Positions 1 through 9,119 of a stretch of 64,000 nt of DNA are shown piece after piece (position 1 is the stretch's first letter; each line of letters begins with the position of its first letter). Under the pieces are notes generated by a model. The model ran no database searches. It saw only the letters and a program-made list of their open reading frames with translations, and had not been told where the DNA came from. Source of the DNA: Brevundimonas sp. LM2 (GTDB taxonomy: Bacteria > Pseudomonadota > Alphaproteobacteria > Caulobacterales > Caulobacteraceae); contig NZ_CP019508.1 in NCBI RefSeq assembly GCF_002002865.1, positions 1,084,501 through 1,148,500 on the forward strand. The letters are read 5' to 3'. The position numbers and the translations under genes were made by a program.

Positions 1-1027
1 AGATCCGCGACGGGTTCTGCGGGTCGGAGATGTCCAGCAGGATACCGTTGCCGCTGCAGGCCCCCGCCGCCCGGTTGATCGCCGGATAGACGGTTATGTC
101 GTGGCACTGGTTGGTCTGGGCCGTATTCTGGCTGGCCAGGCCGGCGGCCCCGCCCGACCACAGGCCGGCGATCGCGCCGGTGGTCTTGTCGGCGAAGATG
201 CGCGGGCGATTGACGATGGCGGCCGCCTCGGGATTGTCGAGCGGCACCTTGATGACGTCGATCGAATACAGGGCCGTCTCGGCGTTCTCGCCCGGCTCAC
301 CGGCCGAGCAGATCGACAGCTCGGCGGTGGGGCGGACGCCGCTGGTGCCCGAGTTGTAGATGTAGAGCACGTTCGCGTCGCCGGGGTCGGGCACCAGGGT
401 GTGGGTGTGAGACCCACGGCAGGTCTGGACCGCCGCGACCTGGCGCGGGGCATCGATGTCGCTGATGTCGAAGATGCGGATGCCGCGGAAACGCTCGGCG
501 TTGACGTCGCCCTCGGCGTCGCTGGTGCCGCAGTCCAGGCGGGCGCGGTTCTGTTCGACCGACATGAACAGCAGGTTGCCGTGGATCGACAGGTCGCCCT
601 GACCGCCGGGGCAGACGACCGACAGGATCAGCTTCGGTTCGCCCTCGCCGGTCACGTCATAGGCGTTGAAGCCGTTGAAGTTGCCCACGAACAGTCGGCC
701 GTTCGACATCGCCATGTCGCTGTTGGACAGGGCCAGGGGGCTGAAGCGCGGCTTGACGGCCGGTTCCTCGGGGGCGGGGGGCGTGGTGCCCTCGGGCGGC
801 GGGGGCGGCGGCGCGAACAGGGCCTCGGGGTCGAAGAAGCCTGGCGGCGGCGCGACGGCGTGTTCGAGCGCCAGGCCCGAAGCGGCCTGACCGGCGTCGT
901 GCAGGCCGGGCGACAGGGTCGTCCGCGCGTCCGGCACCAGGACCTGCGTCTGGGCCAGGGCCGGCACCGCCGCGAGCACCAGGCCCAGGGCGGCGACGGA
1001 GGAAAGCAGGGGGCGTCGGATGGTCAT
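1..1027 (-). CDS. LVIVD-repeat-like exported protein (3' end cut by window)
   Basis: The reading frame opens at ATG 1027 and runs off the left edge, so the C-terminus is missing. GGAG lies about 7 bases before the ATG. The N-terminus (MTIRRPLLSSV, then a hydrophobic stretch ending in ALAQT) is a typical signal peptide. A proline-rich linker (FAPPPPPEGTTPP) follows, then a beta-rich part with phrases such as NGRLFVGNFNGFNAYDV and GIRIFDISDIDAPRQV, which are characteristic of LVIVD/beta-propeller-like surface proteins. Biochemical function is unknown. It lies 23 bases downstream of the DUF305 gene on the same strand, so the two are probably cotranscribed and both act outside the cytoplasm. Confidence 0.72.
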   Translation of the reverse strand, partial: MTIRRPLLSSVAALGLVLAAVPALAQTQVLVPDARTTLSPGLHDAGQAASGLALEHAVAPPPGFFDPEALFAPPPPPPEGTTPPAPEEPAVKPRFSPLALSNSDMAMSNGRLFVGNFNGFNAYDVTGEGEPKLILSVVCPGGQGDLSIHGNLLFMSVEQNRARLDCGTSDAEGDVNAERFRGIRIFDISDIDAPRQVAAVQTCRGSHTHTLVPDPGDANVLYIYNSGTSGVRPTAELSICSAGEPGENAETALYSIDVIKVPLDNPEAAAIVNRPRIFADKTTGAIAGLWSGGAAGLASQNTAQTNQCHDITVYPAINRAAGACSGNGILLDISDPQNPSRI

Positions 1028-1050
1028 GGCCACTCCTTCAAGCATCAGGG

Positions 1051-1716
1051 TCAGAGGTCGGAGAGAAGGGACTGCATGCGCAGAATTTCGGCGGACTGGT
1101 CGGCCACGACCGAGGTCGCGAAGTCCGACAGCATCGGGTCCTGGGCCGCATCGGTTTGAGCCAACAGAGCCTCCACCATGCCGAGCGCGCCCTGGTGGTG
1201 CCGGATCATGCCCTCGAGGAACAGCCGGTCGAAGGCCGGACCGCGGGCGGCGGCCAGTGTCTTCATCTGATTGGGGGTCAGCATGCCCGGCATCAGGGCG
1301 ACGTCATCGGCCGAGGTCTCCATCGCCATCGCATGAGCCATGCTATGACCCGCATGGAGGTCGGCCATGGTCATGGCCACGGGTTGCCCGCGATCGGTCA
1401 GCCAGTTTCGTATCAGGGCCATCTCGGCCGCCTGACTCAGGGCGATCCTCTGGCCCAGACGCTTGATCTGCGGGCTGTCGCCGTGCGCCTGGAGCAAGGC
1501 CACCATCTCGACCGCCTGGCCGTGGTGGACCAGCATATGCTGCATGAACTCGACATCGTCGGCCGTGCAGCTAGTGCGGCTCAGTTCCACCGCCTGGGCG
1601 GGGGTGATGGTGCGCGCGGCGGTACCGGGAGCACCCGGCTGAAAGATCGGTGGGGTCGGGGCGTCCTGCGGCAGGCCGACGACGCCGGCCAACACGATCC
1701 CGAGTAGCGGATGCAA
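1051..1716 (-). CDS. DUF305 family exported protein
   Basis: The product has two DUF305 half-repeats, seen as MQHMLVHHGQAVEMVALLQ and MIRHHQGALGMVEALL. Each carries the paired histidines (HHGQA, HHQGA) of this ferritin-like helical family, whose members are often tied to metal (copper) handling. I start it at TTG 1716 because GGAG lies 10 bases upstream and the product then opens with a hydrophobic signal-like stretch (HPLLGIVLAGVVG). A GTG at 1743 is an alternative, and the frame is open up to 1848, inside the neighbouring dehydratase gene. The family is clear; the start and the specific role are not. Confidence 0.75.
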   Translation of the reverse strand: MHPLLGIVLAGVVGLPQDAPTPPIFQPGAPGTAARTITPAQAVELSRTSCTADDVEFMQHMLVHHGQAVEMVALLQAHGDSPQIKRLGQRIALSQAAEMALIRNWLTDRGQPVAMTMADLHAGHSMAHAMAMETSADDVALMPGMLTPNQMKTLAAARGPAFDRLFLEGMIRHHQGALGMVEALLAQTDAAQDPMLSDFATSVVADQSAEILRMQSLLSDL

Positions 1717-1804
1717 GATGGTTAGACTCCCCGTCGGCCCCACCCGACCTGACGGGATCAGACTAGAAGCGCCGACCGGCCGGGGGCAAGTCGCAAATTC
1801 GCCA

Positions 1805-3340
1805 CTACATGACCGCGCCGAGACGCCACGGCTGGATCTCGTCCTCACCGAAGCCGAGCGCCTCGCTGCGCGACGGCTGGCCCGAGGCGGTGCGGATCAG
1901 CAGCGCCAGGATGCGCTCGCCCATCTCGGGGATCGACACTCCGGCCGACAGGATGGCTCCGCAGTCCAGGTCCATGTCGTCGGCCATCCGGTCGTACATC
2001 GCCGTATTGGTCGCCAGCTTCAGGCTGGGGGCCGGCTTGGCCCCGAAGACCGAGCCGCGCCCCGTGGTGAAACACACCAGATTGGCCCCGCCGGCGATCT
2101 GGCCGGTCGCCGAAACCGGGTCGTAGCCGGGGGTGTCCATGAAGACGAGGCCGGACGCCGTCACCGGCTCGGCATAGGCATAGACGGCGTTCAGCGGCGA
2201 CGAGCCCGCCTTGGCCACGGCCCCCAGCGACTTCTCCAGGATGGTCGTCAGGCCCCCGGCCTTGTTGCCGGCCGAGGGGTTGTTGTCCATCGCGCCGCCG
2301 GTGGCCGCGACATGGGCTTCCCACCAGCGGATCCGCGCCATCAGCCGGTCGGTGACGGACGGATCGACCGCGCGGCGGGTCAGCAGGTGCTCGGCCCCAT
2401 AGATCTCGGGCGTCTCGCTCAGGATCGCCGTGCCCCCCTCGGCGACCAGACGGTCGACCGCATGACCGAGGGCCGGATTGGCCGTGACGCCGGAATAGCC
2501 GTCCGAGCCGCCGCACTGCAGCCCCACCACCAGTCCGGACAGGGGTTGCGGGGTACGGGTCAGGGCATTGGCGGCGTCCGCCATCGCCATCATCCGCGCG
2601 ACGCCGGCTGTGATGGTGGCCGAGGTCCCGCCTTCGCCCTGGATGGTCAGGACCGACAGGGCGTCGCCGGAGGCCAGACCCTCAGCCTCGGTCAGGCCGG
2701 ACAGCTGGTTGGTCTCGCAGCCCAGACCCAGCATCAGCACCCCGGCGACATTGGGGTGGCGGGCATAGCCGGCCAGGGTCCGGCGCAGCATGTCCATGGC
2801 CTCGCCCGCGGACTCCATGGCGCAGCCCGAGCCGTGGGTCACCGCCACCACGCCGTCAATGTTGGGGAAGCCGTCGCCCAGCCGGGTCTCGACCTCGCGG
2901 GCGATCCGCTTGGCGACCATGGCCGAACAGTTCACCGAGGTGACCACGGCCAAGAAATTCCGGGTCCCGACCCGACCGTCGGGGCGGAGATAGCCGTCGA
3001 AGGTGCGGCCCGAGACCGTCCCGGCCGGTCGCGTCCTGACGACCGCGCCGTCCAGCCGCGTCGTCACATCGCCCATGCCGAGGTTATGGACGTGAACCCA
3101 GTCACCGGCCTGCACCGGGGCGGTGGTGGCCCCGATGACCTGTCCGTATTTCCGCACGGGTTCGCCGGGGGCCAGGCCGCGCAGCGCCAGCTTGTGGCCC
3201 GCGGGCACGGCCTCGCGGACGACGATCCCGCCCAGGACCGTCTCGCCGGGCTGGAGGGCGCGGACACAGACGGCGACGTCGTCCTCAGGGTGCAGGCGGA
3301 GGGCCGGGGCGGGGGCAGGCGACAGGAAGGGCGCGGTCAT
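1805..3340 (-). CDS. uxaA: UxaA-family altronate/galactarate-type dehydratase
   Basis: The 511-residue product has the UxaA layout. There is an N-terminal SAF-like domain (about 15-95, ending with the HVHNLGMG motif) and then a large catalytic part beginning DGYLRPDGRVGTRNFLAVV, with NCSA, THGSGCAME, LGLGCETNQLSGL and LQCGGSDGYSGVTANPALG, the conserved Cys/His-rich segments of altronate, galactarate and related sugar-acid dehydratases. The family removes water from hexonic acids to give 2-keto-3-deoxy acids in the cytoplasm. No UxaB, UxaC or KDG kinase gene lies nearby, so the exact substrate is not set by context. It diverges from the imuA operon with about 125 bases between them. Confidence 0.85.
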   Translation of the reverse strand: MTAPFLSPAPAPALRLHPEDDVAVCVRALQPGETVLGGIVVREAVPAGHKLALRGLAPGEPVRKYGQVIGATTAPVQAGDWVHVHNLGMGDVTTRLDGAVVRTRPAGTVSGRTFDGYLRPDGRVGTRNFLAVVTSVNCSAMVAKRIAREVETRLGDGFPNIDGVVAVTHGSGCAMESAGEAMDMLRRTLAGYARHPNVAGVLMLGLGCETNQLSGLTEAEGLASGDALSVLTIQGEGGTSATITAGVARMMAMADAANALTRTPQPLSGLVVGLQCGGSDGYSGVTANPALGHAVDRLVAEGGTAILSETPEIYGAEHLLTRRAVDPSVTDRLMARIRWWEAHVAATGGAMDNNPSAGNKAGGLTTILEKSLGAVAKAGSSPLNAVYAYAEPVTASGLVFMDTPGYDPVSATGQIAGGANLVCFTTGRGSVFGAKPAPSLKLATNTAMYDRMADDMDLDCGAILSAGVSIPEMGERILALLIRTASGQPSRSEALGFGEDEIQPWRLGAVM

Positions 3341-3464
3341 GCCGCACGATACCGCATCCGGATCGGGTGGGGCAGGGGTCCGCGCCTGACGGCCTGGTCA
3401 AACTGTCAACAATACGAATCACTTGCCCGCTTGACTCCCGCCACCCTGTAGGAGGCATATAGAA

Positions 3465-3479
3465 GAACATAACAGGAAC
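3465..3479 (+). promoter_or_regulatory. LexA (SOS) box of the imuA operon
   Basis: The sequence reads GAAC-ATAACAG-GAAC, an exact GAAC-N7-GAAC, which is the reverse complement of the alphaproteobacterial LexA box GTTC-N7-GTTC. It ends a few bases before the imuA start, so bound LexA would block the promoter or early transcription. A TTGACT at 3431-3436 may be the -35 element. imuAB-dnaE2 is a known LexA-controlled unit in Caulobacter, so site and gene content agree. Confidence 0.85.
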
Positions 3480-3484
3480 ATTTG

Positions 3485-4279
3485 GTGCCCTCGACCCTTC
3501 AGATCGCGCAGCTGAAAGCCCGGCTGGCCAGTCTGTCTCGTCCCGAGACCGGCGGCGAGCCCGGGCGGTTCACGCTCGGGATGGACCGTGTCGATGCGTA
3601 TCTGGACCCCGGACCTTGTCTCTTTTGCCTGCACGATATCCATGCTCGAAGCCCCGCCGATGCCGTGGCGGCCAATGCCTTCGCCTTGGGGCTGGCGACG
3701 CGCGCGACGCGGGACCGGCCGATGGTCTGGGCGATCCAGACCCTGGCCGGTCAGGAGGCCGGGGCGCTCCACGGGCCCGGTCTGCACGAATGGGGGCTGA
3801 GGCCGGAAAGCGTGCTGGTCGTCCGGGTCCGCGACGCCACGGCCCTGCTGGCGGCGGGCGAGGAGGCGCTGAAGAGCGGAGCCGTGGGCGCGGTGCTGAT
3901 GAGCGGCTGGGGCGAGACCAAGGCCATGAGCCTGACCGCCAGCCGGCGCCTGGCCCTGGCCGCGCGGGCGGGGGGCAGCACGGCCTTCGTGGTGCGGGCG
4001 GCGGCCACCTCGGCACCCAGCGCGGCCGAGACGCGCTGGTCGGTGCGCTCGGCCCTGTCGACCGGGCTGGAGGCCGGGGCTCCGGGACGGCCCGCCTTCG
4101 TCGCCGCCCTGACCCGCAGCCGGCAGGGGGCCGCCCCGACCGAGTGGACGCTGGAGTGGGATCGTGAGACCCGCGCCTTCGCCGAGCCCGCGCCGCTATC
4201 TGGCCGTCTGGTTTCCGTTCCTGTCTTCGGATCGGCTGCGGCGCGAGGACGCGCGACAGGCCTTCGCCGCACCGGCTGA
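3485..4279 (+). CDS. imuA: ImuA, SOS mutagenesis protein
   Basis: A 264-residue RecA/SulA-like protein that is the first gene of the damage-inducible mutasome cassette. ImuA works with ImuB and DnaE2 in error-prone translesion synthesis; in Caulobacter the three act as a unit. The start GTG 3485 has AGGA 7 bases upstream (inside the LexA box); TTG 3482, one codon earlier, is also possible. Visible features are the N-terminal helix IAQLKARLASL, a degenerate P-loop region (PCLFCLHDIHAR) without a clear Walker A lysine, and WTLEWDRETRAF near the end. The 3' end overlaps imuB by 116 bases, which suggests tight coupling. Confidence 0.9.
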   Translation: MPSTLQIAQLKARLASLSRPETGGEPGRFTLGMDRVDAYLDPGPCLFCLHDIHARSPADAVAANAFALGLATRATRDRPMVWAIQTLAGQEAGALHGPGLHEWGLRPESVLVVRVRDATALLAAGEEALKSGAVGAVLMSGWGETKAMSLTASRRLALAARAGGSTAFVVRAAATSAPSAAETRWSVRSALSTGLEAGAPGRPAFVAALTRSRQGAAPTEWTLEWDRETRAFAEPAPLSGRLVSVPVFGSAAARGRATGLRRTG

Positions 4280-5735
4280 CGCAGAGCCCGTGGCCCCCGT
4301 GGTGCTGGTCGAGAAGATCCGGGGCGCGCTGCGTCTGGCGGCGCTGAACCCGGCGGCCGGTCGGCTGGGCCTGACGCGCGGCATGACCCTGGCCGACGCC
4401 CAGGCCCGCACGCCCGACCTGAAGACGGTGGTGCATCGGCCGGACGCGGACGCGACCCTGCTGGCCCAGGTGCTGGACGATTTCGGGCGGTTCACCCCGA
4501 TGGCGGCGACCGACGGCGACGACGCCCTGATCCTGGACGTCACCGGCTGCACCCATCTGTTCGGCGACGAGGCCGGACTGGTCCGGGCGGTGCAGGGGCG
4601 GGCCGGTCGCATCGGTCTGGCCGTGCGCACGGCCCTGGCGGGCACGCCCCAGGCGGCGCGGGCCCTGGCGCGGTTCGGGCCGGGCGGCGTGTTTGAACCG
4701 GGCCAGGACCGGAGCGCAGTGCGTGCCCTGCCGATCGCGGCGCTGGAGCTGGACGACAAGGAACTCCAGGCCCTGACGCGGGCGGGCCTGCGCAGCCTGG
4801 GGGATCTGGACGACCGTCCGACCGCGCCCCTGGCCGCCCGGTTCGGCACCGACCTGCCGGTCCGGCTGGGGCGGATCCTGGGGCAGGAGGATGTGCGGAT
4901 CACGCCGCTGCGCCCCGCGCCCCCCTGCGTCGTCGACCGCATCCTGTTCGAGCCGATCACCGAGACGACCGACGTCGAGGCGGTGATCGGCGACCTGCTG
5001 GTCGAGGGGATGGCCTGGCTGGATCAGCGACGGCTGGGCGGGCGGGCGTTCGAGGTCGCCTTCTTCCGCCTGGACGGGGCGACGCGGCGGATCACGGTGC
5101 GGACCGGGCGGGCGACGCGCGACGCCCCCGGGGTCATGCGGCTATTCCGCGAACGGCTGGCGGCCCTGTCCAGCCCGCTGGATCCCGGCTTCGGCTTCGA
5201 CCAGCTGCGGCTGTCGGTGCCGGTCACCCAGAGCCTGGCCCCGACCCAGGGGGCGTTCGAGGCCGAGGCGCCCGGCACCGAGGACCTGGACCGGCTGATC
5301 GACCGGCTGACGGCGCGGCTGGGGCCCGAGGCCGTGAGCCGGTTCGAGCCGGTGGAGTCGCACCTGCCCGAACGGGCCGCGCGTCTGGTCTGGGCCGGGC
5401 GGCGCCAGACCGAGACCCCCTGGCCCCCGCGCGATCCCGAATCGCCGCCGCTGCGCCCGTTCCAGATGTTCGACCCGCCCCAGCCGATCGAGACGGTCTC
5501 CCTGGCCCCCGACGGCCCGCCCGCCCAGTTCCGCTGGCGGCGGGTCACGCACCAGGTCGCCCGCGCCGAGGGTCCCGAACGGATCGGCGGCGAATGGTGG
5601 CGCAGGCCCGGCCACCGCACGCGAGACTACTACCGCGTCGAGGACCGCGACGGTCGCCGCTTCTGGCTGTTCCGCGCCGGCTTCTATGGCGAGGAGCCCG
5701 AGCCGCGCTGGTATATCCACGGCCTGTTCGCATGA
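4164..5735 (+). CDS. imuB: ImuB, catalytically inactive Y-family polymerase homologue
   Basis: The 523-residue product begins RRYLAVWFPFLSSDRL, the ImuB version of the Y-family N-terminus in which the first catalytic Asp is absent. At about residues 117-127, GDDALILDVTG aligns with the SIDEAYLDVTG active-site motif with Glu replaced by Ala, so it should not polymerise. ImuB is the hub of the mutasome, binding the sliding clamp, ImuA and DnaE2. DQLRLSV near residue 350 resembles a clamp-binding motif (inference). The C-terminus (RFWLFRAGFYGE, then WYIHGLFA) is typical of ImuB. It starts at GTG 4164 with GGAG upstream and ends in an ATGA overlap with dnaE2. Confidence 0.93.
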   Translation: MRPAPSPSPRRYLAVWFPFLSSDRLRREDARQAFAAPADAEPVAPVVLVEKIRGALRLAALNPAAGRLGLTRGMTLADAQARTPDLKTVVHRPDADATLLAQVLDDFGRFTPMAATDGDDALILDVTGCTHLFGDEAGLVRAVQGRAGRIGLAVRTALAGTPQAARALARFGPGGVFEPGQDRSAVRALPIAALELDDKELQALTRAGLRSLGDLDDRPTAPLAARFGTDLPVRLGRILGQEDVRITPLRPAPPCVVDRILFEPITETTDVEAVIGDLLVEGMAWLDQRRLGGRAFEVAFFRLDGATRRITVRTGRATRDAPGVMRLFRERLAALSSPLDPGFGFDQLRLSVPVTQSLAPTQGAFEAEAPGTEDLDRLIDRLTARLGPEAVSRFEPVESHLPERAARLVWAGRRQTETPWPPRDPESPPLRPFQMFDPPQPIETVSLAPDGPPAQFRWRRVTHQVARAEGPERIGGEWWRRPGHRTRDYYRVEDRDGRRFWLFRAGFYGEEPEPRWYIHGLFA

Positions 5736-8700
5736 CGGACCTGGCCCCCCCGATCGCCTATGCGGAGCTGGCGACGGCCAGCAACTTCTCCTTCCTGCGC
5801 GGGGCGTCGCACCCGAAGTCGCTGGTGCTCAGCGCCATCCTGCGCGGTCATACCGGCCTGGGTCTGGCCGATCGCAACACCGTCGCAGGGGTCGTGCGGG
5901 CCTGGAGCGCGCTGAAGGCCCTGCGCGACGAGGGCCTGTCCCCGCCCGAGAAGGTCCGCGACGGCGGCGGGCCGGGCGAGACCAGCTTCGTCGAGGATCC
6001 AATGAACGACCCGGCCCTGTCGGACCTGGTCAAGGCGCGGGCCCAGGACTTCCGGCTGCTGACCGGGGCGCGGCTGGCCTTCAACGACGGCACGCCCGAC
6101 ATCGTGGCCTATGCCGAGGACCGGGCGGGCTGGGGGCGGCTGACCCGGCTGCTGACGCTGGGCAACCGGCGGGCCCTCAAGGGCCAGTGCGAGATCGGCC
6201 TGGCCGACCTGCTGGCCGATCCCGAGGGCCTGTTGCTGATCGTCATGCCCGAACGGCGGCTGGAGGGCCTGCCGCGTCTGCTGGAGCGGCTGGAGGCGGC
6301 CGCGCCGGGGTCGGTCTGGCTGTCGGCGGCGATGCTGAGACAGGGCGACGACCGACGGCGGCTGGCCCGGCTGAAGGCGATGGCGCAAGCGGCCGACGTG
6401 CCCCTGCTGGCGGTCAACGACGTGCTGTATCACGACCCGTCCGAGCGCGACCTGCAGGACGTGCTGACCTGTATCCGCGAGGGGGTGACGGTCGAGGCGG
6501 CGGGACGGCGGCTGCTGGCCAATGCCGAACGCCACCTGAAACCCCCCGCCGAGATGGCCCGGCTGTTCGCCGATACGCCCGAGGCCCTGGACCAGACCCA
6601 GGTCCTGCTGGCCCGGGCCCGGTTCGACCTGGAGGACCTGACTTACAACTATCCGCAGGAGCCGACGCCGCCGGGCTGGTCGTCGCAGGGGTGGCTGGAG
6701 GACCTGACCTGGCGGCACGCCCACATCCGCTATCCCGACGGGGTGCCGGCCAAGGTCGAGGACCTGCTGACCAAGGAGCTGGCCTTCATCGAGACCCAGA
6801 ATTTCGCCCCCTATTTTCTGACCATCCACGACATCGTCCGGGTCGCGAACGCCAAGGGCATCCTGTGCCAGGGGCGGGGGTCGGCGGCGAACTCGGCGGT
6901 CTGTTACGTCCTGGGCATCACCTGCGTGGACCCGGCCGAGAACGACCTGCTGTTCGAACGCTTCCTGTCCGACCACCGGGGCGAGCCGCCCGACATCGAC
7001 GTGGATTTCGAGCACGAGCGGCGCGAGGAGATCATCCAGCACATCTATGAGCGCTATGGCCGCCACCGGGCGGGCATCGCGGCCACCGTCATCCGCTATC
7101 GCCCCAAGAGCGCGATCCGCGAGGTCGGCAAGGTGCTGGGCCTGACCGAGGACGTCACCGCCCGCCTGGCTTCCAGCCAGTGGGGCAGCTGGGGCTCGGA
7201 GATCTCGGATCGCCACGTCGAACAAGCGGGGCTGGATCCGAACAATCCGATGATCGGGCGGGCGGTGGTCATGGCCACGCGGCTGCTGAGCTTTCCGCGC
7301 CACCTGTCCCAGCACGTCGGCGGCTTCATCCTGACCCAGGACCGGCTGGACGAACTGGTGCCCATCGGCAATGCGGCCATGCCCGACCGGACCTTCATCG
7401 AATGGGACAAGGACGACATCGACGACCTGCGGCTGATGAAGGTCGACGTGCTGGCGCTCGGGATGCTGACCTGTATCCGCAAGGGGCTGGACCTGATGCG
7501 CGACCACGACGGTGCGCCCTACGAGCTGCACACCATCCCGACCGAGCAGAAGGACGTCTACGACATGCTGTGCAAGGGCGACTCGATCGGGGTGTTCCAG
7601 GTCGAGAGCCGGGCGCAGATCAACATGCTGCCCCGGCTGAAGCCGCGCACCTTCTACGACCTGGTGATCCAGGTGGCGATCGTGCGGCCCGGCCCGATCC
7701 AGGGCGACATGGTCCACCCCTATCTGCGTCGCCGCGGCGGACTGGAGACGCCGGAATATTCGAAGCCCGGCCCCGGCTACAATCAGAACGAACTCAGGGA
7801 GGTGCTGCAGAAGACCCTGGGCGTGCCCCTGTTCCAGGAACAGGCGATGAAGGTCGCCATGGTCGCCGCCGAGTTCAGCTCCAAGGAGGCCAACGGTCTG
7901 CGCAAGGCCATGGGCACCTTCCGCGGCGACGGCACCCTGTGGAAATACGAGGGCCGGATGGTCAACCGCATGGTCGAGCGGGGCTATGACCGCGACTTCG
8001 CCCAGCGCTGTTTCGACCAGATCAAGGGCTTCGGCTCCTATGGTTTCCCGGAAAGCCACGCCGCCAGCTTCGGCAAGCTGGTCTATATCTCGTCCTTCAT
8101 CAAATGCCGGTACCCGGCGGCCTTCGCCTGCGCCCTGCTGAACTCCCAGCCGATGGGCTTCTATGCCCCGGCCCAGATCGTGCGCGACGCCCAGGAGCAC
8201 GGGGTCGAGATGCGGCCGATCGACGTCAACCTCAGCGACTGGGACAATACGCTGGAGGGACCGTCCGGATCGCTGGCCCTGCGGCTGGGCTTTCGCCAGA
8301 TCGACGGCTTCCGCCAGGAATGGGCCGAACGGCTGATGGCGGCGCGGGGGCGACGGTTCGAGGGGGTCGAGACTTTGGCCAGGCGCGCCGGCTTGCCGGG
8401 GGCGGCGATGCGCAAATTGGCCGACGCCGACGCCTTCCGCTCCATCGGCCTGGACCGGCGCGAGGCCCTATGGGCCGTGCGCCGCCTGCCCGACGACGCG
8501 CCCCTGCCACTGTTCGCCGCCGCCGACGCGCGCGAGCTGGGCGAGGAGGCGGACGCCAACCTGCCCCGGATGGTGCTGGGCGAACACGTCGCCGCCGACT
8601 ACCAGACCGCCCGCCTGTCGCTGAAGGCCCACCCGATGGCGATCCTGCGGCCGATCTTCGCGGCGGAGAAGATGCTGACCTGCGTCGACCTGGCCGCGAA

Positions 8701-9094
8701 ACGCAGCGGGACCAAGGTGCGCGCGGCGGGGGTGGTGCTGGTGCGCCAGAGGCCGGGCAACGGCAATGCCATCTTCATCACCCTGGAGGACGAGACGGGG
8801 GTGTCGAACCTGGTGCTGTGGGCCTCGATGTTCGAGGAATACCGCCGCGTCGTCATGTCGGCCCGGCTGATGGAGGTCGAGGGCGTGGTCGAGAAGAGCC
8901 CCGAGGGCGTGGTCCACCTGATGGCCCAGCGCGTGTTCGACCGCTCGGCCGAGCTGGACCGGCTGTCGGACGGTCACCGGCCCGAGATCACCCTCAGCCG
9001 GGCCGACCACGTGCTGCATCCCCTGCCGCCCAGTTCGCGCCACACCCATCCGCGCGACGCGCGCATCCTGCCCGGATCGCGGGATTTCCACTGA
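5732..9094 (+). CDS. dnaE2: DnaE2, error-prone DNA polymerase III alpha subunit
   Basis: The 1120-residue product is full length for DnaE2. It has an N-terminal PHP domain (YAELATASNFSFLRGASHPK), the polymerase active-site block with catalytic Asp residues in PDIDVDFEHERREEI near residue 420, the block GVFQVESRAQINMLP, a (HhH)2 segment and an OB domain in the last 200 residues (NAIFITLEDETGVSNLVLW). It ends in the family-typical HPRDARILPGSRDFH. DnaE2 carries out mutagenic translesion synthesis with ImuA and ImuB. I start it at ATG 5732, which overlaps the imuB stop as ATGA. The frame is open further upstream, but only inside imuB. Confidence 0.95.
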   Translation: MTDLAPPIAYAELATASNFSFLRGASHPKSLVLSAILRGHTGLGLADRNTVAGVVRAWSALKALRDEGLSPPEKVRDGGGPGETSFVEDPMNDPALSDLVKARAQDFRLLTGARLAFNDGTPDIVAYAEDRAGWGRLTRLLTLGNRRALKGQCEIGLADLLADPEGLLLIVMPERRLEGLPRLLERLEAAAPGSVWLSAAMLRQGDDRRRLARLKAMAQAADVPLLAVNDVLYHDPSERDLQDVLTCIREGVTVEAAGRRLLANAERHLKPPAEMARLFADTPEALDQTQVLLARARFDLEDLTYNYPQEPTPPGWSSQGWLEDLTWRHAHIRYPDGVPAKVEDLLTKELAFIETQNFAPYFLTIHDIVRVANAKGILCQGRGSAANSAVCYVLGITCVDPAENDLLFERFLSDHRGEPPDIDVDFEHERREEIIQHIYERYGRHRAGIAATVIRYRPKSAIREVGKVLGLTEDVTARLASSQWGSWGSEISDRHVEQAGLDPNNPMIGRAVVMATRLLSFPRHLSQHVGGFILTQDRLDELVPIGNAAMPDRTFIEWDKDDIDDLRLMKVDVLALGMLTCIRKGLDLMRDHDGAPYELHTIPTEQKDVYDMLCKGDSIGVFQVESRAQINMLPRLKPRTFYDLVIQVAIVRPGPIQGDMVHPYLRRRGGLETPEYSKPGPGYNQNELREVLQKTLGVPLFQEQAMKVAMVAAEFSSKEANGLRKAMGTFRGDGTLWKYEGRMVNRMVERGYDRDFAQRCFDQIKGFGSYGFPESHAASFGKLVYISSFIKCRYPAAFACALLNSQPMGFYAPAQIVRDAQEHGVEMRPIDVNLSDWDNTLEGPSGSLALRLGFRQIDGFRQEWAERLMAARGRRFEGVETLARRAGLPGAAMRKLADADAFRSIGLDRREALWAVRRLPDDAPLPLFAAADARELGEEADANLPRMVLGEHVAADYQTARLSLKAHPMAILRPIFAAEKMLTCVDLAAKRSGTKVRAAGVVLVRQRPGNGNAIFITLEDETGVSNLVLWASMFEEYRRVVMSARLMEVEGVVEKSPEGVVHLMAQRVFDRSAELDRLSDGHRPEITLSRADHVLHPLPPSSRHTHPRDARILPGSRDFH

Positions 9095-9119
9095 CCGGGC
9101 AGGACGGCGTTTCGCGAGT

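Noticed and set aside
101..3451. Long + strand open frames opposite the LVIVD, DUF305 and UxaA genes
   Set aside because: They have no recognisable domain and are Gly/Arg/Gln-rich; they arise because high GC leaves few stops opposite real genes.
5684..8200. 838-codon open frame on the - strand within dnaE2
   Set aside because: It is antisense to the clearly coding dnaE2 and its translation is His/Gln/Gly-rich low-complexity sequence without any family match.
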